From Gammaproteobacteria bacterium (GTDB lineage Bacteria > Pseudomonadota > Gammaproteobacteria > Pseudomonadales > Azotimanducaceae), in assembly GCA_009837185.1 (NCBI GenBank), contig VXUA01000050.1:1-35160 (forward strand): a stretch of DNA of 35,160 bases. The letters are read 5' to 3'. Each line of letters begins with the position of its first letter. The stretch's first letter is position 1. A program made the translations under genes and the position numbers. The notes under the pieces are model-generated. The model did not search any database. It was not told the DNA's origin and saw nothing but the letters and a program-made list of their open reading frames with translations. This document shows positions 1-7,893 of this stretch, in pieces.

Positions 1-57
1 CGCGCCATGATCAAAATGTGTTTAAGAACCTGTCCCCCAATACGTGCTCAGACCCAT

Positions 58-1347
58 ATGTTAAGTGTTACTTTAATCAGAGTTATCACAAGCTTAATCG
101 TTTTTGGGCTTGCTTTAGTACAAAACTCTCACGCTCATTCTGGCGGGCACAGGGACAACGAAGGTTTTGGGTCTTCTCTGGAGACAGAACCATTCTTACC
201 GGTCACCGATGAACATCGTGCGGCATGGAATCGTGTTCTGGAACATTGTCTTCCATTGAATACTCGGGAATCTTTGAGCGAACACTGTTTGACCGCACTA
301 GGAGAATACTTTGCTAACGAGCCGGTCTGGAGTTATAACTATATGTTCGTCTATAGCGTACAGGGTTGGGAAGCACTCTACCATAAAACGTTGAATCAGC
401 GAAGAAACCACAATGCAGCAGATTTTCTTAATCCGGATGTACCGTTCTGGAGACATATTTTCGATGATCAAATCGAACAACGTCAGGAGCTCTTCATAAA
501 AGTGGTCAATGATTCGCAATGCTTGGACTTGGCAAGTCCCCTTAAAAGTGGAATGCAAGACTATTGGGCCGAGTATTGTGCAGCGCGAGAGATGTATCAA
601 TATGCAGCTTATCTCAGTGCTTGTTATGATGCAAGACACCGGATGCCCGTGCTTCAGAGAATTGTTCCAGAAGAGGACCCTGAGTATGGTGGCTTAACCA
701 CATTTGAATACAGTTTGAAATTGCTTGATGAAAAAGTGTTGAACAAGGAACTAAAGTCGGTTGCGAAGCGAAGTATGGAGAAAAGTTACCTACATGCTTC
801 CTGGGTCGCGGAGCAGTGCAGTCAACAAGGTTTTTTTGTGCTAATCCCAGAAAACGCCAGTTCTGCGACAGCAGAAAGATTGTCCTGGACCTGGAACACC
901 GATGACAAAGACACAGATTGGCTACTCGATTACACGCATGATTTTATCATGAAGATTGCAATGAAGAGTGGCGATGATTGGGCGATTCGAAGTGGGTATC
1001 TTGATAGTACTGTCGCCGCCGAATTTGGTGCTGATTTGATGCAACGCTATCCCTTGTTAATGCATCGTCTCTTAGGCGATACTTGGAGTGGATGGGGATA
1101 TGAGGGGACGGATTTTACTTCGGAAGAACACTCCCGCCATCGCGCAAAGGCGTATCTCCTACTGGTCGACCAAGCGGGAGAAGAATTTGCGCGACTGGAA
1201 TACGATCCGGTAGAATTAGCCGAAGAAATCCAATATGTAGAGAGTGGTGGATTGCTGAGATCGCCCCCCTCACTCGCTGAAGTAGAAGCAAGGAGGAAGG
1301 CAAGGTCCCGTCAGTTCCGACGAGAACAGTTGAAGCGGGAAGCCTAG
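58..1347 (+). CDS. Secreted protein of unknown function, first of a tandem paralogous pair
   Basis: I do not recognise the family. From the ATG at 58 the protein is about 429 residues and opens with a classical signal peptide: short N-region, hydrophobic core SLIVFGLALVQ, then a likely cleavage after SHA, so it should be exported by Sec. An ATG at 7 gives 17 more residues before the same hydrophobic segment, and the frame has no stop before the window edge, so the start is uncertain. No ribosome-binding site is obvious at either. The mature part is probably helical and rich in Trp, Tyr and acidic residues. It shares FWRHIFDDQIEQR, CAAREMYQYAAYL, KSGDDWAIRSG, RYPLLMHRLLG and LEYDPVELAEEIQYV with the next gene. 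Some stretches recall helical-repeat (Sel1/TPR-like) proteins, but no repeat could be defined. It could be periplasmic or surface-associated. Confidence 0.7.
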   Translation: MLSVTLIRVITSLIVFGLALVQNSHAHSGGHRDNEGFGSSLETEPFLPVTDEHRAAWNRVLEHCLPLNTRESLSEHCLTALGEYFANEPVWSYNYMFVYSVQGWEALYHKTLNQRRNHNAADFLNPDVPFWRHIFDDQIEQRQELFIKVVNDSQCLDLASPLKSGMQDYWAEYCAAREMYQYAAYLSACYDARHRMPVLQRIVPEEDPEYGGLTTFEYSLKLLDEKVLNKELKSVAKRSMEKSYLHASWVAEQCSQQGFFVLIPENASSATAERLSWTWNTDDKDTDWLLDYTHDFIMKIAMKSGDDWAIRSGYLDSTVAAEFGADLMQRYPLLMHRLLGDTWSGWGYEGTDFTSEEHSRHRAKAYLLLVDQAGEEFARLEYDPVELAEEIQYVESGGLLRSPPSLAEVEARRKARSRQFRREQLKREA

Positions 1348-1405
1348 GGGGAGTTGACCCGATAGAACCAGTGTTCCGTTTTTTCAGGTGTCCTCAAACT
1401 ACATC

Positions 1406-2661
1406 ATGAAAACAGAGCTACACTCGGTGTGTGTTTGGTGTTGTATTGGTGCGTTACGCCAGCAGCAATAGGAGATTCACATCAGACTTCCTTAAATCCG
1501 ATTGACTTTAGTGTTCCGCCTGATCCCACGTCGTATTTCAAGGAAAGCCCAGAGCAAAAAGCAGCTTGACAACGCGCGAAGAGCGTATGTACTCCCAATA
1601 ATGTATATGAGCTTCTTGATGACCAAGCGTGCATGGAAGCACTGAGTGAGTACTTTCTAAATGAACCAGTGCGGGCTTACAGTCAGCTCAACTACTATGA
1701 TCGTGAGCAGGGATTGTTGCCACTTCCAATCAAGTTGATCAATTCTCGACCCAGTATCTTACCGTATAGTTACGTGGATTTAAAGCTGGAAGACATTCCT
1801 CGTTGGCGCGACATTTTCGACGGGAAATTAGACCAAAGATCAGATACACTGTTGGACGTGCCTACGAATCCGAAGTGTCAAGCACTGAGTGAGCGCACAA
1901 GCCCAGGTATCCAGCCCGAATTGGCGGAACAATGTGCGGCGCGTGAGCTCTTCAAGTATGCGGCCTATCTTGATGGTTGCTTTGTTGCACTTCAACGGGT
2001 TCAAATACTTGTCAACAATCCGAGCTATAGCGGTATTTTGTCGAACGAAACCTCAAATACCTATGAAGTTGTTCAAGAAATCATAGAGGAAAAAATTTCT
2101 GATGTTTCGCAGCGAACTAGCGCGCGAAACAGATTGGAAAAAGGCTTATTTCACGCAGTTTGGATGGGGTCTCAGTGTGCAGACGGCTACGTGATGCTAC
2201 CTGATATTGAAATTGACGAGACCATGGAGTTTCCCAAGACATTCTTTTGGCAACCACGTACCATTGAAGTGTTTCAGCGCGTTAACGTTACCCATGACAC
2301 AATCCTGAAAATCGCGGCCAAGAGTGGTGATAGTTGGGCGATTCAAAGTTACCCTTTGGGTATCTTGACTAGTAGCGAATTTAATGCAGACGTGCAGAAG
2401 GACTACCCCTTATTGTTTCATCGCCATTTAGGTTCGCCGACCGGATGGTTTCGCAGCGAATTAACTTTCGAGGAGCAAGCGCGTCACCGGGCTCAGGCAT
2501 ACCTCATGCTAGAAGCTACATTGGGTGCGGAAAATGCGAAGTTAGAATACGACCCAACCGAACTAGAGGAAGCGATTAGGTATGTGTCGGATGGACGCCA
2601 ACTAAAGTACCCTCGTTCACGTCAAGACATTTTCGAAGTACTCTCGGACGATCTTGACTAG
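1406..2661 (+). pseudogene. Broken paralogue of the preceding secreted protein
   Basis: The longest intact frame starts at ATG 1633 (342 residues), but homology to the upstream gene continues 5' of it. In the same frame EQKAA, then TGA at 1567-1569, then QRAKSVCTPNN lines up with HRAAWNRVLEHCLPLN of the paralogue, so the TGA stands exactly where the paralogue has Trp (TGG). Further upstream this frame encodes a hydrophobic, signal-like segment (LGVCLVLYWCVTPAA) with no ATG of its own. An ATG at 1406 (MKTEL) lies in another frame and runs to TAG at 1469. One nonsense change plus one frameshift in the signal-peptide region explain this best. Downstream, CAARELFKYAAYLDGC, KSGDSWAIQS, DYPLLFHRHLG and LEYDPTELEEAIRYV are well preserved, so decay looks recent. 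If the 342-residue frame is translated, it would be cytoplasmic for lack of a signal. UGA is a normal stop in this genome (ftsL, mraY, murD, murC and ftsQ end with it). Confidence 0.7.
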
Positions 2662-3549
2662 AGAACTCTAAAGTGCGAGTGGGTTTCCAGGTGTTTGTGG
2701 TCGTCGCACGAACACGAACGATGGATTACCGATGCAGATGACTCAAGCCCCGCGCTATTCTAGAATGTAGCCCTAGCCCTATTCATTTTTGGGATTATCC
2801 AGCTGATTAGTCAAATTAGGGCTGGGAAATTTCTGACTTGGAAAACGATTAGGAGTCCATCACACTGAGGCAGCTTCACTACTGCATCACATTAGAAATG
2901 TTAGCCCAGACACTCGGTCCTCTGAGTTCGTATTCACGTAGAGAACATCTCGTGATGAGGTTCTCCCCCCAATCGCTCTATCGATTTTGTGTATGTGAAT
3001 TGATCGTCAGTTGGTTTCATAGAATGAACTAGCTCGGTCCGAGGCCGCTTCCACAATTGTGTCGCACGTAACCGGACACGAAGCTACGTCCGTCGCGCTT
3101 TCGCCATGTTCATTCGTGGCGTGATGGCAGTGGTCGCTCACCGAGATAGGGCTCCCGAATGCAAAATTGAAAGTATTGCGAGTGCGACTCGAGCCCGATC
3201 ACTAGATCGTTGTTCAAATAATTTACCGTGAAAATGGTAGCGGTTATGCATGGTCCGTTGGAACACGATTGTAATCCTCGAAAACTACCATTTGTTGCTA
3301 GAAATTCCGTTGTGGGCGACACTTTTCAGCTGTTATGATACGTTTCTTGTTCCGTGTTTATGTTTCATGAATGGTGGAATCGAGCAGTAGACGTTTAGTT
3401 AGGACTGGTTAATAAAATTAGTTTTAGATACGATTATCGGCAGGTTCGGTGTTTTCAATTCAATTCAAGGTCGACGGAATTCAAAGATAGAGAATAATAG
3501 TGCTTGGGACTGGAAAATACGAAAAGTGACTCGAACTGCGCGTATTACA
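2662..3549. other. Long non-coding stretch
   Basis: I see no convincing gene on either strand; the open frames are short and lack protein-like composition. A small inverted repeat starts at the stop codon of the previous gene (TAGAG-AA-CTCTA, 2659-2670). GAGAAC at 2940-2945 can pair with GTTCTC at 2960-2965, but no T-run follows. AGCCCTA near 2770 is complementary to TAGGGCT near 2820. None of these is a clear terminator. The promoter of the downstream gene should lie near the end of the stretch, but no box pair is convincing. Confidence 0.4.
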
Positions 3550-4473
3550 ATGAAGAATCTCTGCGCGATACTCCTGATATTCACGATACTTGGAGATTCT
3601 GATAGTGCCCCATCTAATGCCGAAGACATTGAACTGTTGGACTGGATTGGACACAAGGGTGTAGAGGATCCTACGTGGACCGATGAACGAATTTTCGAGG
3701 CGATACAACAGGGATTGAGTAATAGTGATGCCAACGTTGTAAACGCAACGATCGGCGCGATGGCTTGGATAGCTGCGTATGCTGATCTACACTTAGAAGA
3801 TCGTCGGTCGACACAACGAGTTGCGCGAGACATTGGATCACTTCCTGAAATGAAAGAGTACTTAATTAATCGATGGGACGAAGCATACCGCGAAAATTCA
3901 AGTCCTTGGATAGGGTCGAAGAACACAAAATTCGTTGAGATCAGAAATTCGAAGACTGTATGGAAATCGGAGTGGGCGTGGTTGACGATACCGGCGATTC
4001 TTGCAACATTTTTTAAAGGTGACCCCGATATCGTTGAAATTCTTTGGCAGGCGCACAATCCGAACCACCCAGAATTGTTACTGTCGTTGCTTAGCGTTGC
4101 TCAAATCGACACGGAAGAAGCGAACAATTTTCGCGTTCAAATCCTTTTCAATCCCAATGTCAATCCGTTTGCAACCGCACTCGCTATTGATAGCTTGGGT
4201 AGATACCGAAGTGACGACGGTCTCGCGGCCCTAGTCGATCGATTGGGTCGTCAGGACACGTCCAATGAATTGGCAACGCTATTGTTGAACGCTATTGGAG
4301 CGTATGGTGATTCGGTCAAACCCTACCAAAACATCTTGAACAACGCGACCAGCGAGCTAGGATTAGAGGTTCCAGAAGATGTTGAGGTAGAGTCTCCGGA
4401 CCATGAGCTCCTTGCGTACTTGCTGTTCATGGTGCAGAACGGCTACGAAAACGAAGCAGCAGAAGAAAATTAA
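3550..4473 (+). CDS. Secreted HEAT-like repeat protein
   Basis: Unknown protein of 307 residues from the ATG at 3550. This start gives a clean signal peptide (MKNLCAILLIFTILG followed by small residues). An alternative start at 3526 adds eight polar residues and would spoil the N-region. Two helical stretches look like HEAT/Armadillo-type units: roughly residues 45-75 (ALVNATIGAMAWIAAYADL-like spacing) and residues 195-255, around FATALAIDSLGRYRSDDGLAALVDRLG and the next helix pair. Such folds usually hold protein partners; no catalytic motif is visible. The C-terminus is strongly acidic. It lies about 890 bases after the broken paralogue and about 360 bases before the dcw promoter, same strand, apparently on its own. 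Its role is unknown. Confidence 0.65.
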   Translation: MKNLCAILLIFTILGDSDSAPSNAEDIELLDWIGHKGVEDPTWTDERIFEAIQQGLSNSDANVVNATIGAMAWIAAYADLHLEDRRSTQRVARDIGSLPEMKEYLINRWDEAYRENSSPWIGSKNTKFVEIRNSKTVWKSEWAWLTIPAILATFFKGDPDIVEILWQAHNPNHPELLLSLLSVAQIDTEEANNFRVQILFNPNVNPFATALAIDSLGRYRSDDGLAALVDRLGRQDTSNELATLLLNAIGAYGDSVKPYQNILNNATSELGLEVPEDVEVESPDHELLAYLLFMVQNGYENEAAEEN

Positions 4474-4828
4474 CTGATTGACCCATACAAGATGTAATTG
4501 ACTGTAGGTGTTGCACGACTCAAGCAACGGTTTTAATCCATCTGTATCCGCTACAAGATCTAAGCTTAGATCGAAATTCAGTTCAAAGTCAAGTCTTGAT
4601 CATCGGTGCACCTATCTGCGGCGGAACATACCAAGCACATGTTCGGCATCCATGTAGAACGTGAAATTTCATCGCACAGCTGATAAACGAAGAATGAAAG
4701 TCTTCGTTGCCGCTATTGAACTTCAACGAGCTATTCGATAATCACTGTCCAAATTTCACTCTCCGGTCAGAGCGCGTAGCACAGGGGAAACCAAAATATT
4801 TCTTGTCTCCTCGCCGAAGTAGGAGTTT
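4474..4828. other. Intergenic region before the division cluster
   Basis: No gene is supported here. A weak terminator candidate for the preceding gene lies at 4510-4534 (GTTGC and GCAAC pair, followed by GGTTTT). A perfect palindrome lies at 4557-4572. A seven-base-pair hairpin (ACGAAGA, loop, TCTTCGT) spans 4687-4707 without a T-run. No repeat of the TGGG-type boxes bound by MraZ was noticed. Confidence 0.4.
4557..4572. repeat. Perfect 16-base palindrome
   Basis: GATCTAAGCTTAGATC reads identically on both strands over all 16 positions. It lies between the HEAT-like gene and the dcw promoter, some 270 bases upstream of the -35 box. It could be an operator for a dimeric regulator or simply a hairpin. 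No second copy was noticed in the window. Confidence 0.5.
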
Positions 4829-4856
4829 TTGACTTCCTTATTGTAAAATATAGATA
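4829..4856 (+). promoter_or_regulatory. Sigma70-like promoter of the dcw operon
   Basis: TTGACT (4829-4834) and TAGATA (4851-4856) are separated by 16 bases, a good match to the sigma70 consensus. Transcription would start near 4863, about 30 bases before a strong Shine-Dalgarno sequence (AGGAAGG, 4884-4890) and 140 bases before rsmH. No other promoter is needed for the tightly packed genes that follow, although internal promoters, common in this cluster, cannot be excluded. Confidence 0.55.
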
Positions 4857-4896
4857 ACAACGTAGATTCTGTGCGTTTGGTCTAGGAAGGACGAAC

Positions 4897-4989
4897 ATGC
4901 AGGAGCCTTTCAATATACGTGATCTCTCAATTGAATGGAGGCAGCGAGTGGATTTCACGCAGAGCTATCAGATTAACACGTCCCGCTAG
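4897..4989 (+). CDS. Possible 30-residue leader ORF in the mraZ position
   Basis: ATG at 4897 follows AGGAAGG (4884-4890) with a six-base gap, one of the best ribosome-binding sites in the window. It opens a 30-codon frame (begins MQEPFNIRDL, ends INTSR) that stops at TAG 4987-4989, sixteen bases before the rsmH start. The site is where mraZ normally stands, but the peptide shows no MraZ features (no GRL.IP-type motif), so a remnant cannot be claimed. It may be a leader peptide that couples or tunes translation of rsmH, whose own ribosome-binding site is weak. It may also be a chance frame; the strong site and placement are the only support. Confidence 0.4.
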   Translation: MQEPFNIRDLSIEWRQRVDFTQSYQINTSR

Positions 4990-5005
4990 TTGATTTGAGC
5001 AGCTC

Positions 5006-5920
5006 ATGGTTGCGACCATACACGTACCAGTATTAGTACGTGAAGTACTATCAATGCTGGTCGTCCGTCCCAACGGAAATTACCTCGATGCTACATTCGG
5101 CGGCGGGGGACATACGCGCGCGATACTTGAAAACATCAGCGAAAGTGCAAGATTACTTGCCATTGACCGCGACCCAGATGCGATAGAACGTGGAAAACAG
5201 TTAGTAACTGAAGATGCAAGAGTCCAGGCCGATCATGCATCGTTCGATCAAATCGCAGACGTGAGTCGCCGCAATGGCTTTGAACAGTTTGACGGTATTC
5301 TTTTCGATGTGGGGGTTTCTTCTGATCAATTAGAAGATGGACATCGAGGGTTCAGCTTTCAAAAGAACGGACCTCTTGATATGCGCATGGATCCAACAGA
5401 TGGTAAGCCAGCTTCCGAGTGGTTGAATACCGCTTCTGTTCAATCAATCGCTACTGTTCTAAGAAAATATGGCGACGAACGAAATGCACGTCTAATTGCG
5501 AATGCTATTGTGCGTGCGAGGCCGCTCAGCGAGACTCAAGAACTAGTCGAAGTAATTAATCGAGTCTGTAAGACGCAAGAGGCCAACAAACACGTCGCCA
5601 CTCGTACGTTTCAAGCCATACGCATTCATGTCAACGACGAGTTAGCTCAGCTACGGCAGGGACTTCGTAATGCGTTTGAACTTATCGGTCATGCGGGTCG
5701 AATCGTGGTAATCACCTTCCATTCGCTAGAACATCGAACGGTACGACGGCAGTTTTCACAGTGGGTGGATTCTTCGATTCCCGCCCGAATGCCGATTCGT
5801 GGTCCCAATAAGGGTCCCATGAAAATCGTCGAGAGAGGTTTAAGTCCAAAGAGGCAAGAGACTGAGAGAAACCCTCGCGCGCGTTCAGCTGTGCTGCAGG
5901 TAATCGAGCGTGTCCAATAG
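5006..5920 (+). CDS. rsmH: 16S rRNA (cytosine1402-N4)-methyltransferase RsmH (MraW)
   Basis: Cytoplasmic SAM-dependent enzyme that methylates N4 of C1402 in 16S rRNA, in the ribosomal P site. The 304-residue length is typical. Visible signatures are the N-terminal HVPVLVREVL, the SAM-binding DATFGGGGHTRAIL (about residues 28-41), LFDVGVSSDQLE, GPLDMRMD, and the family-typical VVITFHSLEHRTVR towards the C-terminus. The ATG at 5006 matches where the family starts, though only a weak site precedes it. It is the first large gene of the dcw operon. Its last 11 bases overlap the start of ftsL, suggesting translational coupling. mraZ, the usual gene before it, is missing. Confidence 0.96.
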   Translation: MVATIHVPVLVREVLSMLVVRPNGNYLDATFGGGGHTRAILENISESARLLAIDRDPDAIERGKQLVTEDARVQADHASFDQIADVSRRNGFEQFDGILFDVGVSSDQLEDGHRGFSFQKNGPLDMRMDPTDGKPASEWLNTASVQSIATVLRKYGDERNARLIANAIVRARPLSETQELVEVINRVCKTQEANKHVATRTFQAIRIHVNDELAQLRQGLRNAFELIGHAGRIVVITFHSLEHRTVRRQFSQWVDSSIPARMPIRGPNKGPMKIVERGLSPKRQETERNPRARSAVLQVIERVQ

Positions 5921-6233
5921 TTCAACAGTACAAGCAGAGAAAAAACAACAAGCACCCCCTTGGTTTTGGTGGGCTTCGTGGGTTTGCGTTTTGGGTGGCA
6001 TTATTGTGATGGGATTTCTCATCATCTATCAAATCGACGAACGCTTAAGTCTCTACAATCAGATTCTTGAGCTACGTGTTCAACAAGACGATGCACTAGA
6101 AGAGCTAGAAAGTCTGAAAATTGAACGCGGAAGCGAGCGATCTTATGAGCGTGTTGTCGACATTGCGGTGAACGAACTTCACATGCAGTTCCCAGACAAG
6201 GTGGAAGTTACCAGTTCGGAGACGATCGAATGA
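5910..6233 (+). CDS. ftsL: Cell division protein FtsL
   Basis: Small bitopic divisome protein of 107 residues that, with FtsB and FtsQ, recruits and activates FtsW-FtsI. The GTG start at 5910 lies inside rsmH; the next in-frame starts would cut into the membrane segment. The order is a short cytoplasmic tail (about residues 1-20), one membrane helix (about 22-42, WASWVCVLGGIIVMGFLII) and a periplasmic coiled coil with heptad-like Leu spacing (about 50-75). The sequence is poorly conserved in all bacteria; identification rests on topology, length and position between rsmH and ftsI. Its TGA overlaps the ftsI ATG. Confidence 0.85.
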   Translation: MSNSSTVQAEKKQQAPPWFWWASWVCVLGGIIVMGFLIIYQIDERLSLYNQILELRVQQDDALEELESLKIERGSERSYERVVDIAVNELHMQFPDKVEVTSSETIE

Positions 6234-7888
6234 GCGAGTTCAGATATCGCCTGTTGTTCTTTGGCTTGAGTGTCGTAGTGCTGATACTCCTCTTTCGTAT
6301 GTTTTCGCTGGCGTACTTTGATCGAGAATTCCTTCAAGCCCGCGGTAGTGCAATCGCCGAGCGAACGATTGACGTTCCCACCAATCGCGGAATTATCTAC
6401 GATCGAATGGGGCAACCCTTGGCCTTGAGTATCCCCGTATATTCTTTTTGGACGGATCCAGGATTCGACACAATCGTGGATGAAGACATTCCAGCTTTAG
6501 CAGAAGCCTTAGCAGTTTCTGAAGAGCATTTACGATCAGTGTTATTTGACGGTCGAAACACTAGGTTTGTATACCTCAAACGGCGAGCATCAAGAGAGAT
6601 CGCGGACGCGGTGCAAGCATTGAAAGTAAAAGGTGTTCGATTTGAGACAGAGTATCGGCGTTACTACCCAACAGCAGAAGTTGCATCTCACATCGTAGGC
6701 GTGGCGAACGCGGATGGAACCGGTATTGAGGGTTTGGAAGCAGCACATGAAATCCAACTTCGAGGAGAACCCGGTAAAAGAAGGATCTTGCGTGGTCGTG
6801 ATGGACGACGATTGCGAGACATTGAACTTGCAGATCCACCTGAGTTCGGACAAGATGTGACCGCAACGGTGGACTTGGGTCTACAGTATTTAGCCTATCG
6901 ACACTTGCGAACTGCTGTGGAAGAACACGACGCTCTCTCCGCATCTGCAGTGGTTGTTGAAGTCAGTTCCGGCGAGATTTTGGCAATGGCGAATTACCCT
7001 ACGTTCAATCCTAACGACTTGCGCGATCGAGTTCCCGCACGGATGAGAAATCGAGTAATCAAGGATGCCTACGAACCCGGATCTACAGTAAAACCATTCT
7101 CTGCGATTGCGGCAATGGAAAGCGGACAATTCGATTCCGAGTCTCTGATACCAACTTCACCTGGATTTTTTCGTGTTGGCGACAAGCTTATTGAGGATCC
7201 CCGAGATTACGGCACGTTATCGTTGAAGATGGTAATCGTAAAGTCGAGCCAAGTAGGAATCGCAAAGGTTGCATTGGAATTAGAAAAAGAAGCTGTTTAC
7301 GACGTTTTAACTAGAGTCGGATTCAACGAGGTACCGTTTTGTGGCTTACCAAACGAAACTGCGGGAATATTACGCGTGGAGGAACTTGAACGCGAGATCG
7401 GTCGCACAACTTTTGCATTTGGTTACGGTATGACAGTGTCCCCTTTACAACTGGCGAAGGCTTACTTGACGTTCGCAACAGGTGGTAAACGTCGGACGGT
7501 TACGATTGTGAAGACTCCTACTCGTAGAGTGCCGCGAGATGAGCAAGTTCTCGATCCCGATCACGTGCGAAGCTTGATGAACATGTTACAAGCGGTTACT
7601 TCCATACCTGGTACTGCACCGAAAGCCGCAATAGAGGGGTTTTCGGTGGCGGGCAAGACCGGAACAGTTCGAAAAGTCAAAGATGGACAGTACGACGAAA
7701 ACTTACACATTGCGTGGTTCGTTGGAATTACGCCTGTTGAAGATCCAAGATTCGTAACTGTCGTAGTAGTGAATGAACCAAAGGGAGAAGTCGTGTCAGG
7801 TGGCGGGGTCGCGGCTCCCATTTTTTCGCGGATAACTGCACATGCATTGCAGTTGGTGCCGCCGAACTACCTAGCACAAGAGCGTTAA
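6230..7888 (+). CDS. ftsI: Septal peptidoglycan transpeptidase FtsI (PBP3)
   Basis: Class B penicillin-binding protein that cross-links septal peptidoglycan in the periplasm, working with FtsW. It has 552 residues with an N-terminal membrane anchor (about 8-28), a PBP dimerisation domain (RGIIYDRMGQPLA from about residue 53) and a transpeptidase domain. The active-site serine motif is S285-T-V-K288 and the third motif is K476-T-G-T479. The second motif, SxN in almost all family members, reads S339-S340-Q341 here (tcg agc caa at 7244-7252), within an otherwise textbook context (KSSQVGIAKVALE). Start ATG overlaps the ftsL stop (ATGA). Five bases separate it from murE. The substitution should not abolish the fold but may affect turnover or beta-lactam binding. 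Confidence 0.96.
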   Translation: MSEFRYRLLFFGLSVVVLILLFRMFSLAYFDREFLQARGSAIAERTIDVPTNRGIIYDRMGQPLALSIPVYSFWTDPGFDTIVDEDIPALAEALAVSEEHLRSVLFDGRNTRFVYLKRRASREIADAVQALKVKGVRFETEYRRYYPTAEVASHIVGVANADGTGIEGLEAAHEIQLRGEPGKRRILRGRDGRRLRDIELADPPEFGQDVTATVDLGLQYLAYRHLRTAVEEHDALSASAVVVEVSSGEILAMANYPTFNPNDLRDRVPARMRNRVIKDAYEPGSTVKPFSAIAAMESGQFDSESLIPTSPGFFRVGDKLIEDPRDYGTLSLKMVIVKSSQVGIAKVALELEKEAVYDVLTRVGFNEVPFCGLPNETAGILRVEELEREIGRTTFAFGYGMTVSPLQLAKAYLTFATGGKRRTVTIVKTPTRRVPRDEQVLDPDHVRSLMNMLQAVTSIPGTAPKAAIEGFSVAGKTGTVRKVKDGQYDENLHIAWFVGITPVEDPRFVTVVVVNEPKGEVVSGGGVAAPIFSRITAHALQLVPPNYLAQER

Positions 7889-7893
7889 CAACG

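Noticed and set aside
1567-1569. UGA read as tryptophan (recoded genetic code)
   Set aside because: ftsL, mraY, murD, murC and ftsQ all end normally with TGA in this window, so UGA is a stop here.
3465-4058. 197-codon minus-strand open frame opposite the HEAT-like gene
   Set aside because: The plus-strand frame has a signal peptide and repeat-like helices; the minus frame shows neither a family nor a ribosome-binding site.
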